NCBI GenBank assembly: GCA_003518245.1
Contig: DOZA01000346.1
Coordinates: 1-15,133, forward strand
Direction of reading: 5' to 3'
Source: Bacteroidales bacterium
Lineage (GTDB): Bacteria > Bacteroidota > Bacteroidia > Bacteroidales > VadinHA17
Length of the DNA: 15,133 nucleotides
This document shows, piece after piece, positions 1-10,600 of the stretch. A program made the translations under genes and the position numbers. Each line of letters opens with the position of its first letter. Within the stretch, counting starts at the first letter, position 1. Below the pieces are notes generated by a model. That model was given only the letters and a program-made list of their open reading frames with translations. It did not search any database and had not been told where the DNA came from.

Positions 1-572
1 TTAAAAATAAAAAAAACACTGATTTTAGTATAGAGTATGAAGATCAGCAAAAACTGCTTGAAATTGCAAGGGAATCTATAAGGTCATACCTGTACAAGGA
101 TAAATTGCCTGAAATAAAAGAATCAGAGATATCTACTGCGTTGCTCAATAAACTCGGGGCATTTGTAACCCTTAACCTTGAAGGCAGGCTGAGAGGTTGT
201 ATAGGCCGTTTTATGCCAACCGAACCATTATATGAGACCGTATTGGCAATGGCCAGGGAGGCAGCTTTTAACGATGCACGCTTTCTTCCTCTGACGAAGG
301 AAGAATTTGAAGAAACCAGTATAGAAATATCAGTGCTGAGCCCACTCAGAAAAATTGAGGACATTAATGAGATAATACTGGGCAAACATGGTGTATACCT
401 CAGGAAAGGAATACAATCCGGAACATTTCTCCCACAGGTTGCCAATAACAGGAACTGGACAGTAACTGATTTCCTGGGCCATATCTCACGCGACAAGGCC
501 GGTCTTGGATGGACAGGCTGGAAAGATGCCGAAATTTATGTATATGAAGCATTTGTTTTCGGGGAGGAATAA
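1..572 (+). CDS. amrA: AMMECR1-domain protein (AmrA), 5' end outside window
   Basis: This is the C-terminal part of an AMMECR1-family protein, component A of the AmmeMemoRadiSam set; its biochemical role is not established. The frame is open from the left edge with no ATG, GTG or TTG before a TTG at 105. That TTG lies after the first conserved helix (LLEIARESIRSYL, bases 54-92), so the true start is off the window. Family hallmarks are visible: GRLRGCIGRF near bases 184-213, a segment reading FLPQVANNRNWTVTDFLGHI, and the closing KAGLGWTGWKDAEIYVYEAF. The visible part is 190 codons, about the usual length of a free-standing AMMECR1 domain. A Lys/Asn-rich stretch precedes the domain and could be a linker from an upstream AmrB (Memo) domain. 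The stop is 5 bases before the next gene, which suggests translational coupling. The family call is firm; fused or free-standing cannot be decided here. Confidence 0.92.
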   Translation, partial: KNKKNTDFSIEYEDQQKLLEIARESIRSYLYKDKLPEIKESEISTALLNKLGAFVTLNLEGRLRGCIGRFMPTEPLYETVLAMAREAAFNDARFLPLTKEEFEETSIEISVLSPLRKIEDINEIILGKHGVYLRKGIQSGTFLPQVANNRNWTVTDFLGHISRDKAGLGWTGWKDAEIYVYEAFVFGEE

Positions 573-577
573 ATCTC

Positions 578-3022
578 ATGTATCATGTTATAATTATAGG
601 TATAATTTCAGGTATATTGTACTTACTGTCATTAACAGGCATTAAAACTGGTATTATCACCTCAAGGGAACATAAGGCTTTCTGGAATACTATTCTCCTT
701 ATTACTTTTTTTATAGCTGCCACAGCCGGCATTTTCCTGGCCCTGAAGTCTAATTATAAATGGGATATTAAGGGTGTTGAAAAGGTATTGAAATGGCATG
801 TTGACTTTGGAATTGCTCTGTCACTTACAGCAATAATACACCTTACCTGGCACCTTGGCTATTTTAAAAGCCTGATCACAGGTGATAAAAAAAAGATTAG
901 CAACTACGAATATGAGGTAAAAAGCAGGCATACAACAAGCTATTTCAGGATTATGCTCCTGCTGCTCGGATTTCTCTCGGGAACTGTACAGGTAATCTTC
1001 TTAAGAGAGATATTAAACCTGTCAGGAGGATATGAAATAGCTGCCGGAGCGGTTCTCACCTGCTGGATTTTGGTTTCTGCCCTGGGTGCAAAACTGGGTG
1101 GAACAAACAGGCCTACAAATACTATAGCCCTGACAGCCTTCCTGCCAGCCGGAAGTATTTTATCATTCCTCTTATATATTGTATTGTCCAAAGCATTAAT
1201 TGAAGAGGGCGTTACCCCTGGAATAATATTTATACTGATAATTACACTCGTATCATTAATCCCTTTCTGCCTTCTTTCAGGTTATCTTTTTGTGAGACTA
1301 TCATATAAGGCCAGTACTGACATCTCTCAATTACCAGGTAAATCATTTGCTATAGAAACAACTGGCAGTATGCTGGCAGGTATAATAATAACCCTGGTTA
1401 CGGGAAGTATACTGGATAACTTCCAGATATTGATAATAGCAATACTTATTTATTATATTGTTTATCTCATCAGGGGAAAATTCAGGTTTTACAGGATTTT
1501 GGCCATTATCGCCTTACTAGGCATAATAGGTACATTCATCTTCAGACCTGATCCCTTTATCAGGAATATACTTCTCAGCAGTGTAAAGGTGATTGAGAGT
1601 ATAGATTCAAAATATGGCAATATTGCCATTAGCAAGTATGGAGATGAAAAAAGCGTTTTTTATAATCACCGCCTTATTGATTATGAACAGGATGCAAAGC
1701 AAAGGGAAGAAAACATCCATTATGCCATGATACAGCATAATAATCCGGAGAAAGTGCTAATAATCTCCGGTGGTGCAGATAAACATATACAGGAAGCATT
1801 AAAATACCAATCAGTTAAATCTATTAGATATCTGGACCGAGACCCTGAATTAATAACATGCACAAGGGATACAAATATAAAATATCATGATGCCAGGGTG
1901 TCGATTGAGAGTGAAGATGCATTCAGTTATATCCGTGAAAGCGGTGAGTCATATGATGTAATAATCTCCCTTATTGGAAAACCTGATAATATTGTTACAA
2001 ACCGCTTTTATACACAGGAATATTTCATTGGTATAAAGAAGGCACTGAATAGAAACGGATTATTCATGATAAAAGCAGGCCCTTCCAGCAGTTATATCAG
2101 TGAAGGAGAATCATATTTCCTGTCTTCCGTTTATAACAGTTTGAATGATATATATTCGTATATACTACCTATAAAAGGTGAATCAATATACCTTCTGGCC
2201 TCTGACGACAGTTTGCAGACAACTATACCCGATCTTATTGATAATAAAGGAATAAATAATACTTATGTGAACAGCTATTACCTTAATAATGAGATTATTA
2301 ATTTCAATTCTGAGCAGGTGCTTGGAGTTATAGATAGTATGATAACAAAAAACACTCTTGATAAACCCAGGGCTGTATTTTACAATCAGAAGCATGAAAT
2401 GGAAAAAGGGGGAAGCAACAGACTACCGGTGATAATTGTAATATGTCTATTATTGCTTATTCCATTTGTTACGGGCAGCAACAGCTCCCGCACCATGTAC
2501 AGCACATCTCTTAACCTGGCCGGCACAGAGATTCTGGCACTCATTCTAATCCAGTCAACGGCAGGAAATTTCTACCAGCTGGCAGGGCTACTGATAGCTG
2601 TGGTGATGGGTGGGCTGGCTGCCGGCAGCTTATCAGGGAAAAACATCGATATAAAGCTTGTAAATTTAAGCCCGGTATTACTAGGTATACTGGGAATAAT
2701 GTTTGCCTTTATCTCTTCATTTATACTGAAAAGGCAATACGGTTTAATACCTGTCATTATTTCCCTGTTTATTGTAATAATACCTTCCCTCGTTGCCGGT
2801 CATTATTATCGCAGAAGCACAGAGCAAGATTCTGATTCAAAAACGATTTCAGGTATATATTTTGCTGACCTTTGTGGTGCGGCCTTGGGTTTTTTAGTTA
2901 TAGCAGGCCTACTTGTGCCAATGTATGGTATTAAATCGACTTTTTATATACTTGCTTTTATTAATTTTGCCTCTTATATTACATGTCAGATGATAAGTGG
3001 TATCAGAAAACGGATTAATTAA
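578..3022 (+). CDS. Polytopic membrane protein with central spermidine-synthase-like domain
   Basis: This 814-residue protein has three parts. Residues 1-325 hold about ten hydrophobic segments; those from about 122 resemble the membrane module of fused spermidine synthases (GFLSGTVQVIFLREIL). Residues 340-545 form a soluble Rossmann-like domain with the aminopropyltransferase pattern: VLIISGGADKHIQEALKY at 393-410, YLDRDPELI at 418-426, and NRFYTQEYF at 475-483 before a strand containing LNRNGLFMI. Residues 615-814 are again membrane segments, with the signature YFADLCGAALGF and LVPMYGI near the end. The aspartate that acts as base in spermidine synthases (in a D-S/L-x-D-P context) appears replaced by Ser464 in VIISLIGKPDN, so polyamine synthesis is doubtful. 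The first about 100 residues carry His74, His88 and His92 in a helix reminiscent of b-type heme helices. GGGGAGG at 561-567 could serve as ribosome binding site but also encodes the end of amrA. It lies between amrA and amrS. The substrate is unknown. Confidence 0.8.
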   Translation: MYHVIIIGIISGILYLLSLTGIKTGIITSREHKAFWNTILLITFFIAATAGIFLALKSNYKWDIKGVEKVLKWHVDFGIALSLTAIIHLTWHLGYFKSLITGDKKKISNYEYEVKSRHTTSYFRIMLLLLGFLSGTVQVIFLREILNLSGGYEIAAGAVLTCWILVSALGAKLGGTNRPTNTIALTAFLPAGSILSFLLYIVLSKALIEEGVTPGIIFILIITLVSLIPFCLLSGYLFVRLSYKASTDISQLPGKSFAIETTGSMLAGIIITLVTGSILDNFQILIIAILIYYIVYLIRGKFRFYRILAIIALLGIIGTFIFRPDPFIRNILLSSVKVIESIDSKYGNIAISKYGDEKSVFYNHRLIDYEQDAKQREENIHYAMIQHNNPEKVLIISGGADKHIQEALKYQSVKSIRYLDRDPELITCTRDTNIKYHDARVSIESEDAFSYIRESGESYDVIISLIGKPDNIVTNRFYTQEYFIGIKKALNRNGLFMIKAGPSSSYISEGESYFLSSVYNSLNDIYSYILPIKGESIYLLASDDSLQTTIPDLIDNKGINNTYVNSYYLNNEIINFNSEQVLGVIDSMITKNTLDKPRAVFYNQKHEMEKGGSNRLPVIIVICLLLLIPFVTGSNSSRTMYSTSLNLAGTEILALILIQSTAGNFYQLAGLLIAVVMGGLAAGSLSGKNIDIKLVNLSPVLLGILGIMFAFISSFILKRQYGLIPVIISLFIVIIPSLVAGHYYRRSTEQDSDSKTISGIYFADLCGAALGFLVIAGLLVPMYGIKSTFYILAFINFASYITCQMISGIRKRIN

Positions 3023-3038
3023 ATTCCAGTACTGGCTT

Positions 3039-4151
3039 ATGAAGAAGCGTGAATTTATAAAAAACTGTCTTTTAGCTGCAGGTGGTATGAGCATCAGCCC
3101 TGATCTACTATCTGGCCGCTATTCAGGCCAGGTAAGAAACAAAAACTACAGGCTGGCCATGTACCAGGAAGAGTCAGCAAAAGGGGTAATGTGCAGAATA
3201 TGCCCGAATGAATGCGTACTTAAAGAAGGTGAACTTAGCGATTGCAGGAACCGAATTGTTAAAAATGGTAAATTATATACTATGGCTTATGGCAATCCCT
3301 GCGCGGTTAACCTTGATCCTGTTGAAAAAAAGCCTCTATATCATTTTATGCCATCAACAACCACCTTCTCCATAGCCACAGCTGGATGTAACCTGGCATG
3401 CCTTAACTGCCAGAACTGGACCATCTCACAGAAAAGCCCCGAGGAAACACGCAACACCGAGCTTATGCCTGATGATGTAGTTGGCAATACCTTAAAATAT
3501 AAATGTAAATCAATATCATATACCTATTCAGAACCTATTACATTCTATGAATATGTCTTTGATACATCCACCCTGGCCAGGCAATCAGAACTGAAAAATA
3601 TCCTGGTATCAAACGGTTATATCAATGAAGAACCATTACTACAGCTATGTACCGTAATTGATGCGGCCAACATTGACCTGAAATCATTTAATGATAAGAC
3701 ATATCTCAAGCTAACAGGCGGTAAGCTTGAACCAATCCTGCAAACACTCAAGACAATTAAAAAACAGAATGTATGGCTTGAAATAACCAATCTAATTATT
3801 CCTGAATGGACTGATAAGATGGATGAAATAAGGGAAATGTGTAAATGGCTTTATGCCAATGGTTTTAGTGATACACCTCTTCACTTCAGTAGGTTTCATC
3901 CGATGTATAAACTTGAACAATTACCACCAACCCCTGTAAGTACCATAAACAAGGCATGGGAAATAGCAAGGGAAGAAGGCATAAAATATGTTTATATAGG
4001 TAACGTACCGGGCACTCATGCATCAGATACCTGGTGTGATAAATGTGGAAAAAAAATTATTGAAAGAGTGGGATACAGAATTGTCTCAAACAATATTGAA
4101 AATGGCAGGTGCAAATTCTGCAATGCAGTGATCCCCGGTGTATGGGAATAG
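3039..4151 (+). CDS. amrS: AmmeMemoRadiSam system radical SAM enzyme (AmrS)
   Basis: This is a radical S-adenosylmethionine enzyme of the AmrS family, 370 residues from the ATG at 3039; the reaction is not established. The radical SAM cluster motif CNLACLNC (Cys117, Cys121, Cys124) follows the family signature DPVEKKPLYHF. An N-terminal cysteine group (Cys52, 55, 59, 69) precedes it. A C-terminal CxxC...CxxC module, WCDKCGKK to CKFCNAVIPGVWE, probably binds metal. Other conserved stretches include SYTYSEP, ANIDLKSF and HFSRFHPMYKL. A GTG at 2997 would extend the frame into the upstream gene. The ATG at 3039, 16 bases after that gene's stop, is preferred because it gives MKKREFIKNCLLAAGG, which resembles a twin-arginine signal with one Arg replaced by Lys. 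Classical AmrS proteins begin near residue 35 of this one, so the extension is unusual. No Shine-Dalgarno is visible. Confidence 0.92.
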   Translation: MKKREFIKNCLLAAGGMSISPDLLSGRYSGQVRNKNYRLAMYQEESAKGVMCRICPNECVLKEGELSDCRNRIVKNGKLYTMAYGNPCAVNLDPVEKKPLYHFMPSTTTFSIATAGCNLACLNCQNWTISQKSPEETRNTELMPDDVVGNTLKYKCKSISYTYSEPITFYEYVFDTSTLARQSELKNILVSNGYINEEPLLQLCTVIDAANIDLKSFNDKTYLKLTGGKLEPILQTLKTIKKQNVWLEITNLIIPEWTDKMDEIREMCKWLYANGFSDTPLHFSRFHPMYKLEQLPPTPVSTINKAWEIAREEGIKYVYIGNVPGTHASDTWCDKCGKKIIERVGYRIVSNNIENGRCKFCNAVIPGVWE

Positions 4152-4156
4152 TTTAA

Positions 4157-6187
<2,031 letters not shown>

Positions 6188-6192
6188 CTATC

Positions 6193-6206
6193 GGAATAAA
6201 TATTCC
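6193..6206. repeat. Short palindrome between ligA and the DUF6913-like gene
   Basis: GGAATAAATATTCC is a perfect 14-base palindrome in the 43-base gap after ligA. As RNA it could form a five-base-pair stem with a four-base loop. No T-tract follows, so it is not a convincing intrinsic terminator. It could be a weak attenuating or processing hairpin, or chance in AT-rich DNA. Confidence 0.3.
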
Positions 6207-6230
6207 TGAAAAATCGATTAGGTTTGTATC

Positions 6231-6782
6231 ATGGAACTCTTTAAAGGGATAAGATTAGTGGTGGCCAGATTAATACTTAATCAGCGCCTGAAAAGAACGA
6301 GGCGTAATAAGAAATTCAATAACCTTCGTCATTCACATAAAATAGGTATAGTATGGGATGGCAGTAATATAGCCGATTTTGAAGCCATTACATCATTCTA
6401 CCATGAAATGCTTAAAAGAAATATCCAGGTTGATATAATCTGTTATTATCCAAAAATAATATTGCCCGACCAGTATACCGCAATAAGATACCTTACATGT
6501 ATTAAGAAAACTGACCTTAACTGGTTTTATATCCCTCAGTCAAATGATATTGATGAGTTCATACATACACCTTATGAAATATTAATTGATATAAATAATA
6601 ATAATTACTTCCCTGTGAAATATATTACTGTTCTGTCCCAGGCTGAATTCAAGGTTGGTGCAGAGAATTTATCATACAGGGATAAAATAGATATGACAAT
6701 TAAAATAAACAGGAAAAATGATCCGGTTTACTACCTTGAGCAGGTAAAATATTATCTGGAAATGATCAATACCGGAGCCTGA
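6231..6782 (+). CDS. Hypothetical protein, DUF6913-like, Bacteroidota type
   Basis: This 183-residue protein has no assigned function. It starts with a basic region (RLILNQRLKRTRRNKKFNNLRH) followed by an apparent alpha/beta domain: KIGIVWDGSN, then QVDIICYYP, then WFYIPQSNDIDEFI, then EILIDINNNNYFPVKYITVLSQAEFKVG. The pattern of a polar D-I-N segment followed by a hydrophobic strand and S-x-A-x-F-K-V-G matches what I recall of the DUF6913 family, small Bacteroidota proteins often encoded next to dapA or ligA. That assignment is from memory. There is no signal peptide or membrane segment, so it is probably cytoplasmic. It lies 43 bases after ligA and 20 bases before dapA, all in the same direction, so it is probably part of that operon. 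The basic N-terminus could contact nucleic acid or the ribosome, but nothing visible tests this. Confidence 0.8.
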   Translation: MELFKGIRLVVARLILNQRLKRTRRNKKFNNLRHSHKIGIVWDGSNIADFEAITSFYHEMLKRNIQVDIICYYPKIILPDQYTAIRYLTCIKKTDLNWFYIPQSNDIDEFIHTPYEILIDINNNNYFPVKYITVLSQAEFKVGAENLSYRDKIDMTIKINRKNDPVYYLEQVKYYLEMINTGA

Positions 6783-6802
6783 AGATATAACCGATTCTTA
6801 CT

Positions 6803-7696
6803 ATGAATAATTTTAGTGGTCTTGGTGTTGCCATGATAACACCTTTCAAATCTGATCGCAGTGTTGATTTCAAAGCACTGGAACTTATTACAAATCATAT
6901 TATTGACGGAGGATGTGATTACCTTGTTGTTCTGGGCACAACAAGTGAAGCAGCTACACTTAACCAGGAGGAAAAAGAAGCTGTCATATCATATATTAAG
7001 GAAATAAATAATGGCAGGGCGGGTATTGTACTGGGTATTGGCGGAAATAACACCCAGCATGTGGTTGATATCATCAGACAAACTGATTTTGAAGGGATAG
7101 ACGGTATCTTATCTGTGGCTCCGTATTATAATAAACCGGGACAGAAAGGTATTATACTGCATTTCAAAGAGATAGCTGCCGCCTCACCGGTACCTGTTAT
7201 TCTTTATAATGTACCGGGAAGAACCAGCAGCAATATAGATGCGGAGACCTGTCTTGAGCTGGCATGGAGCTTCAGCAGCATTAAAGCCATCAAGGAAGCT
7301 TCGGGTGACTTTTCCCAGATTATGAAAATAATAAATGGTAAACCCGAAGATTTTCATGTAATATCCGGTGATGACCTCACAGCGCTCCCATTAATATCAC
7401 TTGGAGTATCAGGAGTAATATCAGTGCTGGGAAATGCTTTCCCCAACGAATGGAAAGAGATGGTCAGCCTGGCTTTAAGTTCAAAGTATAAAAGTGCACG
7501 AGAGATACACTATAAATATAGTGAACTGATTAATCTTCTTTTTGTTGACGGCAACCCTGCAGGTATAAAGTCAGTTATGAACTGCCTGGGTTTATCCCAG
7601 AACTATCTGCGCCTGCCACTGACGAGTGTCTCGAGATCTACAAGTGCAAAAATTAATTCGTCACTAGATAATCTCAAGCTTAAGGTAGTTGTTTAA
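6803..7696 (+). CDS. dapA: 4-hydroxy-tetrahydrodipicolinate synthase
   Basis: DapA condenses pyruvate with L-aspartate semialdehyde, the first committed step of the diaminopimelate/lysine pathway that supplies peptidoglycan and protein. It is 297 residues, the usual size for this class I aldolase. The Schiff-base lysine is Lys164 in AIKEASGD. The catalytic-triad tyrosine is Tyr135 in [11 protein letters not shown], and the triad threonine lies in [10 protein letters not shown], a Bacteroidota-like variant of the common GTTGE. APYYNKP supplies the inter-subunit tyrosine, and ISGDD and [11 protein letters not shown] are conserved near the C-terminus. A related N-acetylneuraminate lyase is possible in this superfamily, but the motifs and length favour DapA. 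It lies 20 bases after the hypothetical gene. Its TAA overlaps the secA stop codon on the other strand. Confidence 0.95.
   Translation: MNNFSGLGVAMITPFKSDRSVDFKALELITNHIIDGGCDYLVVLGTTSEAATLNQEEKEAVISYIKEINNGRAGIVLGIGGNNTQHVVDIIRQTDFEGIDGILSVAPYYNKPGQKGIILHFKEIAAASPVPVILYNVPGRTSSNIDAETCLELAWSFSSIKAIKEASGDFSQIMKIINGKPEDFHVISGDDLTALPLISLGVSGVISVLGNAFPNEWKEMVSLALSSKYKSAREIHYKYSELINLLFVDGNPAGIKSVMNCLGLSQNYLRLPLTSVSRSTSAKINSSLDNLKLKVVV
7693..7696. other. Overlapping convergent stop codons (TTAA) of dapA and secA
   Basis: The palindromic TTAA contains the dapA stop TAA on the plus strand (7694-7696) and the secA stop TAA on the minus strand (7693-7695). No intergenic space exists for a conventional terminator, so each transcript must end inside the opposing gene or overlap it. 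Confidence 0.95.
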
Positions 7697-10600
7697 GCTC
7701 CTTTCTGGGGCTGCTGTGGTAAACCAGCGCCGACTCTTCCATGACAGTTCTTGTATTTTTTACCGCTTCCACACGGACAAGGATCATTTCGTCCAACTTT
7801 TTTCTCAACCCTTACAGGCTCAGTCTTCTGTGGTTTATCAGGCTGCCCTCCTGCTGATGTATCACTGTATGTTGAATAATCGCTTTTTGAAGTCCTGTAC
7901 CTGCTCATATCTGTTCTCCTTCTCCTCTCTGCTTCACGCACCTGGTCGGGATCAGGACTAGGAATATGTCCTTTCATCAATGTAGAGATTACATTCTTGT
8001 TTATTCTTTCTATCATTGTCTTGAACAGTTCGAAGGACTCAAATTTATATATAAGCAATGGATCTTTCTGTTCATATGTTGCAGCCTGAACTGATTGTTT
8101 CAACTCGTCCATTTCACGCAGGTTTTCTTTCCACAGTTCATCTATGGTAGCCAGCACCACGGTTTTTTCATAAGAATGTGAAAGTTCCTTACCATCCGAC
8201 TCCACCGTAGCTTTAAGATTTGTTATTACCTGGTATACCTTTGTACCATCCGAGATCGGGACAACAACATTTTCATACACATGCGACTGTTTCTCATATA
8301 CATCCTTAATTACCGGGTAAGCTTCAGCAGATATTTTTTCGACTTTCCTCCTGTACGTATCAATTACATTCCTGTTAAGCATTTCAATCAACTCATCAGC
8401 ATTGATTTTAAGGAATTCTTTCTCCTCTACCGGCGATTCCATTGAGAACGATCTGAGCAGGTCAATACTGAAATTTTCATAGTCAGCTTCAGGGAGGTAA
8501 GTATTTACTATGCTTTCGGATACATCATACATCATATTCGCGATATCAACACTCAGCCTGGTTCCTTTCAATGCATGCCTGCGTCGTTTATATATTACCT
8601 CTCTCTGGCTATTCATCACATCATCATATTCGAGCAGTTTTTTACGTATCCCGAAGTTATTTTCCTCTACTTTTTTCTGTGCCCTCTCAATCGATTTCGA
8701 GATCATCTGGTGCTGTATCATTTCCCCTTCGCGTAGGCCTAGACGGTCCATCACCCCTGCTATCCTTTCCGAGCCGAAAAGACGCATAAGGTTATCTTCG
8801 AGAGAAACATTGAACTGTGATGAACCCGGATCACCCTGCCTGCCCGATCTACCCCTCAGCTGCCTGTCAACCCTTCTTGATTCATGTCTTTCTGTACCAA
8901 TAATAGCCAGCCCGCCAGCTTCCTTAACAAAAGGAGTAAGCTTAATATCAGTACCTCGTCCGGCCATATTGGTTGCTATGGTCACCGCTCCTTCTTTTCC
9001 TGCTTCAGCCACAATATCAGCCTCACGGGCATGGAGTTTGGCATTCAGTACATTATGCTTTATTCCTTTCATATTAAGCATCCTGCTCAATAGTTCGGAA
9101 ATCTCAACCGATGTAGTACCTACAAGCACAGGTCTTTTATTCCTGTTGAGATCTATTATCTCATCTATTACTGCATTATACTTCTCCCTTTTGGTTTTAT
9201 ATACCATATCATCCATGTCATTTCGTATGACAGGTTCATTTGTAGGTATAACCATTACATCCAGCTTATAAATATTCCAGAATTCACCTGCTTCTGTTTC
9301 GGCTGTACCGGTCATACCAGAAAGCTTATGATACATCCTGAAATAGTTCTGCAATGTAATGGTAGCAAAGGTTTGTGTGGCAGCTTCCACTTTCACCCTC
9401 TCCTTAGCTTCTATAGCCTGGTGTAATCCGTCAGAATACCTACGGCCTTCCATTATGCGGCCTGTTTGCTCATCAACGATCTTAACTTTATTATCAATAA
9501 TAACATACTCCACATCTTTCTCAAACAAAGTATACGCTTTGAGAAGCTGGTTCATGGTATGTACCCTTTCGGACTTGACTGAAAAATCCTGAAGTAGTTT
9601 ATCCTTGGCCGTAAATTTCTCCTTGTCCGAAATTTCTGATTTCTCTATTTCAGCTATCTCATTACCAACATCAGGCAGGACGAAAAAACTGGAATCCTCT
9701 ACCGACGTGGAAATCAGGTCAATCCCATTTTCTGCCAGTTCAATTGAATTATTCTTCTCATCAATAACAAAGTATAGAGCTTCTGTCACTTTGGGCATCT
9801 CCTTGCTATTATTCTGCATATAGAAGTTTTCCGTTTTAAGCAACAGTGTTTTTATCCCTTCTTCACTAAGGTATTTTATAAGAGCACTATTTTTAGGGAG
9901 CCCCTTATAAACCCTGAGGAGCAATAATCCCCCCTCATTTGTATTTCCTTCCTTGATCAGGCGTTTTGCATCTGCAAGTATATGTGTAACAAGTTTCTTC
10001 TGAGCACTATACAATTTCTCGACCCTGGGTTTTAGGTCATCAAACTGCTGGGTATCACTTTTGGCTGTTGGCCCTGAAATTATCAATGGTGTACGTGCAT
10101 CATCAATAAGTACTGAGTCAACCTCGTCCACAATTGCATAATTATGTTTGCGCTGAACAAGGTCTTCCTGGTTAATAGCCATATTATCCCTCAGGTAGTC
10201 AAATCCAAATTCATTATTTGTACCGAAGGTAACATCAGCCATATAGGCTTTGCGTCTTCCTGCTGAGTTTGGCTCATGTTTATCTATACAATCAACTGTC
10301 AGCCCATGAAACTCATAAATAGGCCCCATCCATTCAGCATCACGTCTTGCAAGATAATCGTTCACGGTTACAATATGAACTCCCCTGCCGGAGAGGGCAT
10401 TAAGGTAAACGGGTAATGTGGCTACCAGCGTTTTACCTTCACCGGTTGCCATTTCTGCTATTTTACCCTTATTAAGAGCCACTCCTCCTATCAGCTGGAC
10501 ATCATAATGGACCATATCCCATGTAATTTCATTACCACCGGCTATCCATCTGTTCTTCCAGTATGCTTTGTCCTTTTTTATCTCTATACTGTCTCTCTGT

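Noticed and set aside
2997..3038. GTG at 2997 as start of amrS
   Set aside because: It would overlap the end of the upstream gene by 26 bases and add 14 residues with no family resemblance; the ATG at 3039 begins a signal-like N-terminus.
6219..6226. TAGGTTTG as a -7 promoter box for the DUF6913-like gene
   Set aside because: It matches TAnnTTTG but lies four bases before the ATG, so transcription would start at or after the start codon, and there is no TTG about 20 bases upstream.
7689..7961. 90-codon plus-strand frame starting at the end of dapA
   Set aside because: It lies antisense to the secA C-terminal zinc-motif region and shows no recognisable protein features.
8510..9271. 253-codon open frame on the plus strand antisense to secA
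   Set aside because: Ser/Leu/Ile-rich low-information translation typical of the reverse complement of a long gene; no domain, and secA on the other strand is unambiguous.
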